From 14-2 sp963628035 (GTDB taxonomy: Bacteria; Bacillota; Clostridia; Lachnospirales; Lachnospiraceae), in NCBI GenBank assembly GCA_963628035.1, contig CAVGED010000123.1, positions 1 to 64,000 on the forward strand: DNA of 64,000 bases, given 5' to 3'. The translations under genes were made by a program, and so were the position numbers. Under the pieces are notes generated by a model. It saw nothing but the letters and a program-made list of their open reading frames with translations, made no database searches and was not told the origin of the DNA. Shown piece by piece: positions 8,204 through 15,957 of the stretch (position 1 is the first letter of the stretch; the number at the start of each line of letters is the position of its first letter).

Positions 8204-10051
8204 TTATCGCTCCCAGATTCCGGCGGTCAGCACCGTCATGTCATCCGGGACCCTCCCCCCGGTAAAGAGCAGGATTCGCTCCAGAATATGCTTGGCCAGC
8301 TGCCCCGGATGATTGATCACACTCGTCTCCAGGATCTCCTTCATGGTCTCCTCCGGGTTTGGTACATGCAGATAATCCAACACTCCATCCGACAGAAGCA
8401 CCACAAAGTCCCCGTCCTGAAGCTTCCGGCTGCTCTTCTCAATCTCAACCTTGCCGAATATTCCCACCGGAAGACTGGCGGAGGACACGCTCTCCACATC
8501 CTCCTCGTGCTTGATGAATGCCGCGGCTGCCCCGATCTTGTAGAACTCGCAGTTCCCGGTATACAGATCGACAGCTGCCATATCCACGGTGGAATACATG
8601 CCATCCTCCCCATGCATGACCATGGCGGAATTCATCATGCGGATGGCGGTCTCCTTCTGGAATCCTGTCTCCAGAAACTTCTCTATTAACTCTATCACCA
8701 TTTCGCTCTCCTTACAAGCACGAATTCCAGAACCCATACCATCTGACAATGTCAGAACCGTCTGTCCACCCTCCATCTCCAGAAAGGAGAAGTTATCCCC
8801 GGAGACCTGCGCGCCATCCTTACACAGGCGTGCCACACCCTGAAGCGTGTGAAACATGGGTTCCTCCTCGAAGCAGAGCTGCGCCTCTTCCTTCCCCACC
8901 AGGGTTCGGCTGTTTTTTATCGGAACCATGGATCGGTGCATGCCTTCGGAGACGGCTTTGGCAATATCCCGGACGCCAACGCAGTTGCCCCACCGGGAAG
9001 TCAGACGCACCTGCAGGGAGAACCGCCCATTAAGCTTCTCATACAGATGTATCTCCGAGGCCAACACCCCCTGCTCCTTTAAGCGAAACTTTACCGCTGT
9101 CAGAAGTCGGCCCTCCCGGTGGCTCACATCGATATACTCCTTCGCACAGTCCTCCATGATATCCGCCATGGCATCCAGCTGCTGGGCGATCACCTCCCGG
9201 TTTTCCAGCAGGCGGTTGTACCAGGCCATGTTCAGCCGCGCCTTCTCAAACACCCCCACTGCCTCCTCGATAACTGCCTGTGAATAAGGACAGTACCCGG
9301 CCAGTTCCCGGTTTACCTCCTTGTCCGGCATTCCAAGCTTTTCCACCGAGTGGATCAGACGGTAGAAGAGCTCATACATAGGGCTGTTCTCACGTTCCCA
9401 GCAGATGGTACACTGATCGCAGGAAATACAGATCTTGCCCGTGATCTCCTGCTGCATCCGACCCATCTCTTCCCATTCAAAGCCACTCTTGGGGCGACTC
9501 ATCTGAGAAAACATCCGTGACAGGCCGCTGAAGGATTCTGCATAGGAGTGAAGCCGTTCCCCGTTTTCCGGTAGCTTTACGCGCTTCTGCCTCTCCTTCT
9601 TTGTCAATTCCCGCCCTTCCAGAAACCCATGCAGAGGCGGTGCCATCACCAGAATAAAGGTGAACACAAAGACGCTTTCCAGCACCCCGATCCAGACGCT
9701 TCCCCGGCTGCGCACCTCCAGAAGCTCTCCTGAGACCGTCATTACCAGCGAGGCTGCTGCACAGATAATCGCTCCGACCCATGTACGACAGCGCTTACTG
9801 GCCCACTCCACCAGCCGTATTACTGCTGCGGCTGCCAGAACGATCATTCCGTACTTTGCCACAGCCTGCACCGGCAGGAACAGAACCATGCCAAAGAGCA
9901 TAAAGATCAACAGAAGCGTTCGGTTCACACCTGTCAAAAGGAGCGTCCCGAACACTCCCGGAATCAGCAGGTAACAGCCCCCCACAGAGACCTTGGCCGT
10001 TCCCAGAGCCAGTACACACAGCAACACCTGTTTTAATTTTTGTTTATCCAT
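8204..10051 (-). CDS. spoIIE: Stage II sporulation protein E (membrane PP2C phosphatase)
   Basis: SpoIIE localises to the asymmetric septum and dephosphorylates SpoIIAA to release sigma-F in the forespore. The first 145 residues are a block of hydrophobic helices. A central regulatory region with a small Cys cluster follows. The last ~200 residues are a PP2C-type phosphatase with SDGMGSG, STVDMAAVDLYTG and SDGVLD, the metal-binding aspartate motifs. At 615 residues it is shorter than the roughly 800-residue Bacillus protein, mainly in the membrane part. A well-placed GGAGG precedes the ATG. It has its own promoter at 10102-10134 behind the divIC terminator, with Spo0A-like features. Confidence 0.93.
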   Translation of the reverse strand: MDKQKLKQVLLCVLALGTAKVSVGGCYLLIPGVFGTLLLTGVNRTLLLIFMLFGMVLFLPVQAVAKYGMIVLAAAAVIRLVEWASKRCRTWVGAIICAAASLVMTVSGELLEVRSRGSVWIGVLESVFVFTFILVMAPPLHGFLEGRELTKKERQKRVKLPENGERLHSYAESFSGLSRMFSQMSRPKSGFEWEEMGRMQQEITGKICISCDQCTICWERENSPMYELFYRLIHSVEKLGMPDKEVNRELAGYCPYSQAVIEEAVGVFEKARLNMAWYNRLLENREVIAQQLDAMADIMEDCAKEYIDVSHREGRLLTAVKFRLKEQGVLASEIHLYEKLNGRFSLQVRLTSRWGNCVGVRDIAKAVSEGMHRSMVPIKNSRTLVGKEEAQLCFEEEPMFHTLQGVARLCKDGAQVSGDNFSFLEMEGGQTVLTLSDGMGSGIRACKESEMVIELIEKFLETGFQKETAIRMMNSAMVMHGEDGMYSTVDMAAVDLYTGNCEFYKIGAAAAFIKHEEDVESVSSASLPVGIFGKVEIEKSSRKLQDGDFVVLLSDGVLDYLHVPNPEETMKEILETSVINHPGQLAKHILERILLFTGGRVPDDMTVLTAGIWER

Positions 10052-10101
10052 TCCTTCTTATCCTCCCATTCCGCCGATTCCTTATCGGCCTGGCAGAGGC
10101 T

Positions 10102-10134
10102 ATTATAGATAGAATCCGCTGAAATGTTTGTCAA
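10102..10134 (-). promoter_or_regulatory. Spo0A-type promoter of spoIIE with 21-bp spacer
   Basis: On the minus strand a perfect TTGACA (10129-10134) and a perfect TATAAT (10102-10107) are 21 bp apart, instead of 17. From memory, the B. subtilis spoIIE and spoIIG promoters have the same stretched spacing (21-22 bp) and need phosphorylated Spo0A bound near the -35. The -35 lies in a TTTGACAAA that differs by one base from a 0A box on the opposite strand. Confidence 0.65.
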
Positions 10135-10159
10135 ACCGGGGGAGCGTTTTCAAAAACTT

Positions 10160-10166
10160 TTCGGCA
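10160..10166 (-). promoter_or_regulatory. Possible Spo0A box upstream of spoIIE
   Basis: TGCCGAA on the minus strand matches the 0A box TGNCGAA exactly. It lies 26 bp upstream of the -35 element. A 7-mer with one free position is expected often by chance; the support is its place in front of a known Spo0A target. Confidence 0.45.
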
Positions 10167-10227
10167 AAAACTGTGCCGGATTGGGTATTCGAAGGATATC
10201 AAGGCAGGTGAAGTTCTTTAAGGTGTT

Positions 10228-10253
10228 AAAAAAAATGGCTGCCGCAGCAGCCA
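10228..10253 (-). terminator. Terminator of the yabP-yabQ-divIC transcript
   Basis: A 7-bp stem TGGCTGC/GCAGCCA (10236-10242 with 10247-10253) is followed on the minus strand by eight T. It starts 4 nt after the divIC stop, and it separates divIC from spoIIE. Confidence 0.85.
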
Positions 10254-10257
10254 CAAT

Positions 10258-10605
10258 CTATTTCTCTTTAAATATAATCTCGTTGGGATAGATAAGACCA
10301 AGCTTCGTCTTGGCAATCTCCTCGATGTATTCCGGAGTAGTGACATACTCCTCATATGCCTGGATCGCCTCCCGGCGCTCCTGCTCACTCTCAAGCTGAG
10401 CTGAAAGCTCACGCTCCTGGGCTTTATACTCTTCATTCGTCTCGTGAAGCCGGAGGATCTGTACGGACATCGCTACCAGAAGGAACAGCACGATACCGGA
10501 AATGCACAGCATACCTGCCCGATTCTGTTTATAACGGCTTTTCTGTTTTCTTCTTCTCGCCCGTCGGCTTCTTGCATATTCCCGACGTTCTCTGCTATCT
10601 TCCAT
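10258..10605 (-). CDS. divIC: Septum formation initiator DivIC/FtsB family
   Basis: Small bitopic division protein that with DivIB/FtsL scaffolds the septal peptidoglycan machinery. The 115-residue sequence has a very basic cytoplasmic N-terminus (residues 5-30), one membrane helix at about 31-52 and an extracytoplasmic coiled coil rich in Glu and Gln at about 53-85. The C-terminal YIEEIAKTKLGLIYPNEIIF is a family hallmark. It follows yabQ by 24 nt and is closed by a terminator. Confidence 0.92.
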   Translation of the reverse strand: MEDSRERREYARSRRARRRKQKSRYKQNRAGMLCISGIVLFLLVAMSVQILRLHETNEEYKAQERELSAQLESEQERREAIQAYEEYVTTPEYIEEIAKTKLGLIYPNEIIFKEK

Positions 10606-10629
10606 AATCCATCCCTCTGATTCACTTGG

Positions 10630-11124
10630 CTACTGTTTACATAACCCAATTTTAACCGCTTTCCACAATTTTATCAACCTTTTTCTGCAAAATTGCAAAA
10701 ACTTTCTACAAAAACGGGGAAATATTCGAAAACGGCGTTTTATTGCTCCTGCCGGACGTCTTAGCAGGCGGAGCAGACACACAAAGGGACGCAGGAGCAG
10801 ATAAAGGATCTTCTCCAGTACGAACACGGCCCCTCTCACCACATAACGGCTTAAGGTTAAGCCATAGAGTGCCATCCCCAGGACCACACCACCGATGGAG
10901 AAGGCGCGCAGATAGCCGTCATCTTCCCGGAACAGCATGGCAAATATGACTACCGCACTGGACATCCAGAAAAGAAGATCCTCCAGGGAGATGAAGAAAA
11001 TGCCGTGCGGGATCAGCTTCCTTGCGATTCGCAGCAGATCATACACCAGCATAAGGGTCACGCCGGTCACAAAAGCCTTCAGTAATATATCCGCCTCCTT
11101 GAGGATCGTTTCGCTCACATTCAT
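10630..11124 (-). CDS. yabQ: Spore cortex biosynthesis protein YabQ
   Basis: YabQ is a polytopic protein of the outer forespore membrane needed for cortex formation in Bacillus. The 164 residues contain about four hydrophobic helices (roughly 10-30, 37-60, 66-85 and 90-115) and a strongly basic C-terminal tail rich in Arg and Lys. The start codon overlaps the yabP stop by one base (TAATG), which implies coupled translation. The assignment rests on the membrane pattern and on its position between yabP and divIC, as in B. subtilis. Confidence 0.85.
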   Translation of the reverse strand: MNVSETILKEADILLKAFVTGVTLMLVYDLLRIARKLIPHGIFFISLEDLLFWMSSAVVIFAMLFREDDGYLRAFSIGGVVLGMALYGLTLSRYVVRGAVFVLEKILYLLLRPFVCLLRLLRRPAGAIKRRFRIFPRFCRKFLQFCRKRLIKLWKAVKIGLCKQ

Positions 11125-11408
11125 TATTTAAACAATCTTCCCAGGAAGGATTCTCCCTGCTTCTTGGCGCTGCCCACATCCGAATAAGCCAGACTGTCGA
11201 TCCTGCCCTCCACATCGACCTCCCCTTTTTCCAGCGTCAGGCGGGTCACATGAAGATCGTTTCCTTTTATCATCAGCATTCCCTGCTCTGTCTCCAGAAG
11301 GATCTCACCCACGTCGAAGGACAGCACATCAATGACGCCGTTGAGCACACCGCCCCGGCGGTTTGTCAGTAAGACCTTGTGTACCTTCTGGACCGTCTTT
11401 TCCTCCAT
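11124..11408 (-). CDS. yabP: Sporulation protein YabP
   Basis: A small YabP/YqfC-family protein expressed in the mother cell and required for normal sporulation in Bacillus. The 94 residues contain the family signature NRRGGVLNGVIDVLSFD near the N-terminus and a pattern of alternating beta strands; no membrane segment is present. The ribosome site AGGAGG-type (CCTCC on the plus strand) precedes the ATG. It is the first gene of yabP-yabQ-divIC. Upstream, at about 11480-11505 on the minus strand, an ATA element followed 16 bp later by CATATGTA resembles a sigma-E promoter only weakly. Confidence 0.88.
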   Translation of the reverse strand: MEEKTVQKVHKVLLTNRRGGVLNGVIDVLSFDVGEILLETEQGMLMIKGNDLHVTRLTLEKGEVDVEGRIDSLAYSDVGSAKKQGESFLGRLFK

Positions 11409-11557
11409 AAAACACCTCCTATATCTCGCGAAAGGACCAGAGTTCGTCCTTCCTTAAATATATTAAGAAGTGTCTGTACATATGACTGAATTGGCCAAAA
11501 TATATTGGTAGCTATTCAGAGCCGCATGCGCAAAATCGCTGCTTTTGCTCTGAATGG

Positions 11558-11797
11558 TTATATATACCGGAACAGCTCCTTCGCCTCGTCCTTCCTGGTA
11601 GTCTCCTGAATATCAAGAACCTCCACTTTCACAGCTCTTGTGCCGAACATGATCTCAATGATATCGCCGACCTTCACATTAACGGAGGCCTTCGCCGGCT
11701 TGCCGTTGACCATGACTCTGCCTGCATCACAGGCTTCGTTTGCCACGGTTCTCCGCTTGATCAGCCGGGACACCTTCAGAAATTTATCTAATCTCAT
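11558..11797 (-). CDS. rqcP: S4-domain RNA-binding protein RqcP (YabO/Hsp15 family)
   Basis: RqcP binds stalled 50S subunits carrying peptidyl-tRNA and helps RqcH add alanine tails in ribosome quality control. The 79-residue protein is nearly all S4 domain (MRLDKFLKVSRLIKRR, then DAGRVMVNGKPAK). A longer reading up to 11860 runs through the HU terminator hairpin and lacks a ribosome site, while ATG 11797 has AGGAG with normal spacing. Just after the stop, 11512-11522 and 11547-11555 pair as a hairpin without a T run. Confidence 0.9.
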   Translation of the reverse strand: MRLDKFLKVSRLIKRRTVANEACDAGRVMVNGKPAKASVNVKVGDIIEIMFGTRAVKVEVLDIQETTRKDEAKELFRYI

Positions 11798-11823
11798 GAT
11801 TTTCTCCTCTATAATACAAATAA

Positions 11824-11858
11824 GCAGACCACGGATTGCGGAGCAATCCGTGGTCTGC
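11824..11858 (-). terminator. Strong hairpin between HU and rqcP
   Basis: A perfect 16-bp inverted repeat (11824-11839 with 11843-11858) with a 3-nt loop lies 15 bp beyond the HU stop. The minus-strand sequence that follows is T-rich (TTATTTGTATT) but not a clean run, so it may be a partial terminator that lets some transcripts reach rqcP. Confidence 0.65.
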
Positions 11859-11873
11859 ACATTTATGTCACTA

Positions 11874-12149
11874 TTAAGCGTTTACCATATCCTTCAAGGC
11901 CTTGCCAGCTTTGAACTTCGGAGCCTTGGATGCCGGAATCTTCATTTCCTTACCGCTCTGGGGATTTCTTCCAACTCTTGCTGCTCTCTCGGAAACTTCA
12001 AAAGTACCGAAGCCTACCAGCTGGATCTTATCTCCCTTTTTCATTCCTTCTGCAACAACGTCTGTGAAAGCCTTCAGCGCCTTCTCCGCATCCTTCTTGG
12101 AAATCTCGGCCTTCTCAGCTACTGCTGCAACCAATTCTGCTTTGTTCAT
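11874..12149 (-). CDS. hup: DNA-binding protein HU
   Basis: Histone-like homodimer that bends and compacts DNA. The 91-residue sequence is a full-length HU: MNKAELVAAVAEKAEISKKDAEKAL at the start is typical (shown here in part), FGTFEVSERAAR leads into the beta arm, and GRNPQSGKE carries the DNA-intercalating proline. AGAGGAGG precedes the ATG. It has a near-perfect promoter at 12227-12255 and a strong hairpin after the gene, which fits high expression. Confidence 0.97.
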   Translation of the reverse strand: MNKAELVAAVAEKAEISKKDAEKALKAFTDVVAEGMKKGDKIQLVGFGTFEVSERAARVGRNPQSGKEMKIPASKAPKFKAGKALKDMVNA

Positions 12150-12226
12150 GACAAAATTCCTCCTCTGAGTTCTTTTTTTAATTTTCTTTTAAGATGATCC
12201 TTTTTTCAAGATTATCTACACTCATA

Positions 12227-12255
12227 TTTATACTTGTTTTTTCTTGATTTGTCAA
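12227..12255 (-). promoter_or_regulatory. Strong housekeeping promoter of HU
   Basis: On the minus strand TTGACA (12250-12255) and TATAAA (12227-12232) are 17 bp apart, with an A-rich spacer. The transcript would have a leader of about 70 nt ending in AGAGGAGG. Confidence 0.85.
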
Positions 12256-12281
12256 GGAATTTCTGCTATTTTGCGGCTTTT

Positions 12282-14024
12282 TTACTGTATTTCTTCAATC
12301 ATAGCCCCCACAGCGGCCCCAAGTGCCTCGGATTTTGCCTCAGCATCCGCAAGAGATGATCCTTTTACACCATAATAGAGCTTCACCTTAGGCTCTGTCC
12401 CGGAAGGCCGCACGCACATCCATGCATCGTCCGTAAGATCGTAATACAGCACATTCGAGGAGGGCAGCCCGGTAGGCTTTACCGCACCGTCCTTCATGGA
12501 AACAATGGTATCCTTCTTATAATCTCTGGCGGCTACCACCGGATAATCTCCGATCTGACGGGGTGCTTCTGCACGGAGAGTCTCCATGATCCTCTGGATC
12601 TTCTCCTGCCCCTCGATCCCCTTTAACGTGATGGACTTCACGTCTTCCTTATAATAACCATACTTCTCATACATATCGATCATGGCATCCCACAAGGTCT
12701 TGCCCTGGGTCTTATAGTAGGCGGCCGCCTCACACAGCACCATGGTGGCAACCACGGCATCCTTGTCCCTGGCATAGGTTCCCGGCAGACAACCATAGCT
12801 CTCCTCCATGCCGAACAGATAGGTACCCTTCCCTTCCGTCTCAAACTGGAGAATCTTCTGGCCGATAAACTTAAAGCCGGTAAGCACCTCGATCAGTGCG
12901 ATCCCATAATATTTTGCAATGGCATCTGCCATGTTGGTGGACACGATAGATTTGATCAGCGCGCCATCCTCCGGCAGGCCTTCCTTCGCCTTCCGCTGGC
13001 TGATGACATATTCGCCGATGAGGCAGCCGGACATATTGCCGGTGAGGGAATGGTATGCTCCGGTTTTCTGATCCTTCACATAGACGCCCAGACGATCCGC
13101 ATCCGGATCCGTAGCCAGAACCAGATCCGCATCCACCTCCTTCGCAAGCTGAAGCCCCAGTGTAAAGGCCTCCGCCGCCTCCGGGTTGGGATAGCTCACC
13201 GTTGGGAAATCCCCGTCCGGCAGCTCTTGTTCCTTCACCACATATACATTCGTAAATCCCAGTTCGCGAAGCACGCGCCGAACCGGAAGATTGCCGGTGC
13301 CGTGAAGCGGTGTGTAGACAATCCGCAGATCCTTCTGCACAGCTTCGATCGCCTCAGGATGAAGCACCAGCTTCTTCAATTCCGCGATATATGCGTCATC
13401 TACCTCACTGCCGATCACCTGATAGAGACCTGCCGCCTTCGCTTCTGCCAGCGGCATGGTCTTGACCGCCGCAAAATCCGTAACCTTCTTCACCTCTGCC
13501 ATGATCCCGGTGTCATGGGGTGGTGTGATCTGCGCGCCATCCTCCCAGTATACCTTATAGCCATTGTACTCCGGCGGATTATGGCTGGCCGTGATATTGA
13601 TCCCGGCAGTGCAGCCCAGCTTGCGTACTGCATAGGACAGCTCCGGTGTCGGTCTTAAGGATTCAAATACATACGCCTTAATCCCATTCGCACACAGGCA
13701 GAGCGCCGCCTCGTCCGCAAACTCCGGCGACATTCTTCTGGAATCATAGGCTATGGCAACGCCTTTATTTTGATTCCCCACACTTACAATATAGTTGGCA
13801 AGTCCCTGGGTGGCCTTGCGCACCGTGTATATGTTCATGCGGTTGGTTCCGGCTCCGATCACGCCGCGAAGGCCGGCGGTACCAAACTCAAGCTCCGTAT
13901 AGAAGCGTTCCTCAATCTCCTTCTCATCTCCGGCAATCCCGCGAAGCTCCGCCTTGGTGGCCTCATCAAAGCAGGGATTTTCAAGCCATTCCTGATATTT
14001 TTCGCGATAATTCTTGTTTTCCAT
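12282..14024 (-). CDS. pgcA: Phospho-sugar mutase (alpha-phosphoglucomutase type)
   Basis: Interconverts glucose 1-phosphate and glucose 6-phosphate (possibly also mannose phosphates), linking glycolysis to nucleotide-sugar and wall synthesis. The 580-residue protein has the four expected motifs: TASHNP with the phosphoserine, DPDADR binding Mg2+, GMEESYG for sugar recognition and RPSGTEPK for the phosphate. The length is that of the Bacillus PgcA class rather than the 450-residue GlmM class. ATG 14024 follows GAGGAG; the ATG at 14057 does not. Its product supports the wall-glycan genes further on. Confidence 0.92.
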   Translation of the reverse strand: MENKNYREKYQEWLENPCFDEATKAELRGIAGDEKEIEERFYTELEFGTAGLRGVIGAGTNRMNIYTVRKATQGLANYIVSVGNQNKGVAIAYDSRRMSPEFADEAALCLCANGIKAYVFESLRPTPELSYAVRKLGCTAGINITASHNPPEYNGYKVYWEDGAQITPPHDTGIMAEVKKVTDFAAVKTMPLAEAKAAGLYQVIGSEVDDAYIAELKKLVLHPEAIEAVQKDLRIVYTPLHGTGNLPVRRVLRELGFTNVYVVKEQELPDGDFPTVSYPNPEAAEAFTLGLQLAKEVDADLVLATDPDADRLGVYVKDQKTGAYHSLTGNMSGCLIGEYVISQRKAKEGLPEDGALIKSIVSTNMADAIAKYYGIALIEVLTGFKFIGQKILQFETEGKGTYLFGMEESYGCLPGTYARDKDAVVATMVLCEAAAYYKTQGKTLWDAMIDMYEKYGYYKEDVKSITLKGIEGQEKIQRIMETLRAEAPRQIGDYPVVAARDYKKDTIVSMKDGAVKPTGLPSSNVLYYDLTDDAWMCVRPSGTEPKVKLYYGVKGSSLADAEAKSEALGAAVGAMIEEIQ

Positions 14025-14058
14025 ATTCTTTCTCCTCGTTATGAACACTTCTTTCATT

Positions 14059-14655
14059 TTAATCAGACTCGTCTTCAGACCGGAACCATTTTAAGAGCTC
14101 CGGTTCCTCCGTCTCCTGCCGTTCCAGCATCACGGTCAGAATCTCCGATCCACGTCCCCGGATACAGATCGTGTCACCATCTACGTGCTCCAGCAGCACA
14201 TTTAAGGGAATCACACCCTTATTGGAGAAAATCTTCATGTATTCGGCATAGCTGTAGCTGACACCGCCCACCGCAATGGTCGCTGTCTCCGGATCGATCT
14301 CGTATTCCGTGACATCCTTATATTCAAAGGTATCTTCTGATACTGCAACCTTCGTAAGCAGCTTCTCCTCTGTATAGATGATCTCAACCAGCTCCCCTAC
14401 CGGGAGGCTGTCCACCGCTGCCTCATCACCATCCCGGTTTACAGCCTTCGTCTCTTGATCAAAGTTGAAGATCTCCTGCTTGCCTGTCTCCACGCTCTCC
14501 AGAAATAAGCGATTCGTGTCGGAATTACAGTTCAAAAGCATATAAAGCTGGTCATCCTCTACAAGCCTGGTCTCACCGTCATCCGGCTGATCATTGTTGT
14601 CCTTCCCGGAATTCCGGGTACACCCGGCCAGTGTCAAAACCAAGGCCAGCAGCAT
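14059..14655 (-). CDS. Hypothetical lipoprotein
   Basis: I do not recognise a family. The protein has a hydrophobic stretch ending in the lipobox LAGC (Cys12 with the ATG used), then an Asn/Asp-rich linker and about 170 residues of mixed alpha/beta character with paired acidic segments. The ATG at 14655 gives a signal peptide without the usual basic n-region. In frame and just upstream the DNA encodes EKRKGPRAFLW, a normal n-region, but no ATG, GTG or TTG is there; only an ATT is. The real start may be a rare codon. It lies 34 bp upstream of pgcA on the same strand. Confidence 0.6.
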   Translation of the reverse strand: MLLALVLTLAGCTRNSGKDNNDQPDDGETRLVEDDQLYMLLNCNSDTNRLFLESVETGKQEIFNFDQETKAVNRDGDEAAVDSLPVGELVEIIYTEEKLLTKVAVSEDTFEYKDVTEYEIDPETATIAVGGVSYSYAEYMKIFSNKGVIPLNVLLEHVDGDTICIRGRGSEILTVMLERQETEEPELLKWFRSEDESD

Positions 14656-14808
14656 CCACAGAAATGCCCTCGGACCTTTGCGCTTTTCTAATATGTTAAT
14701 AGTATCATCTTCTTTCTTTTGAATTTCTTATATGAGCAAGCTCCCAACGCAATTTTCGTTTTGGCACTGCTCGTTGCCTACGATGAGTATATCACATCTC
14801 TTTAAAAA

Positions 14809-15804
14809 TTAAAACAAAATATTGTAACTCATCACTTTCAAAAATCGTTCTTTGGCTTCTTCCTGCTCTGTCACGCGCATCAGCTTCTCCAGATCCCGGA
14901 CGCAGACCCAGGCCTTGCTGGTGTTGTAGTAATGGTTGGAGATCTTCCAGAACTTCTCCGGGAAGGCCAGCCGGAAGTAGAGCTGCCGCAGTTCAGCCGC
15001 CCCAAGAGAGCGCAGCCTGCTGTATGCATCCAGCATATCCATGCCAAGCCCCAGATTCCAGTTATGCTTCTCCATGATCTTGCGCATAAAATTCCCAAGA
15101 TCTGCAGCCTGCACATCAAAGACAGCCTTCTCGTAATTCAGGACAGATATCCCTTCCTTGGAGAAGATCACATTATGATGGTTAAAATCGCCATGACACA
15201 TTCCCCGGAGTTCTTCCGCACCACAATCTGTCTCAAGATCTGCCCGCTGTCCGGCAGTAACCCTGGCTGCCTGCTCCAGAAAATGATCACAATGCCTGGC
15301 ATATTCCATCTCAAAATCATTTTTCTTTTTCTTGCTGCCGATATAATTCTTTACTTTTTTCAGCTCCCGGATATGCTTTTCGTACTCCATAAGAAGCTGA
15401 TCCGGCGGCGCTGCCAGGAATTCCGGCGCTTCTTCCGGGAAGCTGCGGAACGTATTATGTATGTCTGCCAACTGGCGGACAGACTTCTGGATATCGTCAC
15501 GGTTCTTGGTGTCACATTCCCGCCCCTCGTACCAGTCCCGCACCATATAGACTGTCTCGTCCGTATCGATGGCTATGGTGCGCTCTTCCTTCGTCTTTAC
15601 AATACAGTCCACCCGCTTTTGCCCGTTTTCCGCAAGGAATGTCAATATTTTATACAAGAAATCTGCCCGGCCCTCTGAGCCATTGTATTCCTTTAATATC
15701 TTAAGCCCCTGGTCTGTCTCCAGGATCAGGGCTCCACGGCCTTTGTGTGTCTGCTCTACAACAAACGGATATTGTTCTAAAACCTGATTGACGCGATTAT
15801 ACAC
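14809..15804 (-). CDS. CotS-family spore coat protein (kinase-like fold)
   Basis: Member of the CotS/YtaA group, which has an aminoglycoside-phosphotransferase-like fold and is found in spore coats. The 331-residue protein shows the catalytic-loop pattern MCHGDFNHHNVIF near residue 210-225, with the Asp and Asn of a phosphotransferase, and LNYEKAVFD where a metal-binding Asp is expected, here without a clean DFG-type aspartate. The start chosen is a GTG with GGAGGGG 7 nt upstream; a longer ATG start at 15870 has no ribosome site. No ligand can be read from the sequence. It is one more sign of a sporulating host. Confidence 0.8.
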   Translation of the reverse strand: MYNRVNQVLEQYPFVVEQTHKGRGALILETDQGLKILKEYNGSEGRADFLYKILTFLAENGQKRVDCIVKTKEERTIAIDTDETVYMVRDWYEGRECDTKNRDDIQKSVRQLADIHNTFRSFPEEAPEFLAAPPDQLLMEYEKHIRELKKVKNYIGSKKKKNDFEMEYARHCDHFLEQAARVTAGQRADLETDCGAEELRGMCHGDFNHHNVIFSKEGISVLNYEKAVFDVQAADLGNFMRKIMEKHNWNLGLGMDMLDAYSRLRSLGAAELRQLYFRLAFPEKFWKISNHYYNTSKAWVCVRDLEKLMRVTEQEEAKERFLKVMSYNILF

Positions 15805-15957
15805 ATAAACCCCTCCATACGACGATTCACAGACTCCCTGTGTCCTTCTATCATATGAAAGGGTGGGCACTTGTATGACCGTTCGAAGGATTTTCCGATA
15901 AAAATCCTTCTCCTCTGACCGAAGCGTCCCATTACTCCTGCCTGATTCTCCTTATTT

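Noticed and set aside
11421..11450. GGACGAAC hairpin before yabP as another copy of the dispersed element
   Set aside because: Only GGACGA and a small hairpin agree; the flanks do not match, so similarity is probably by chance.
15892..15920. Palindrome GAAGGATTTT...AAAATCCTTC between cca and the CotS-like gene as terminator
   Set aside because: The stem is clear but no T run follows on the minus strand; it may be a weak terminator of cca, not safe to call.
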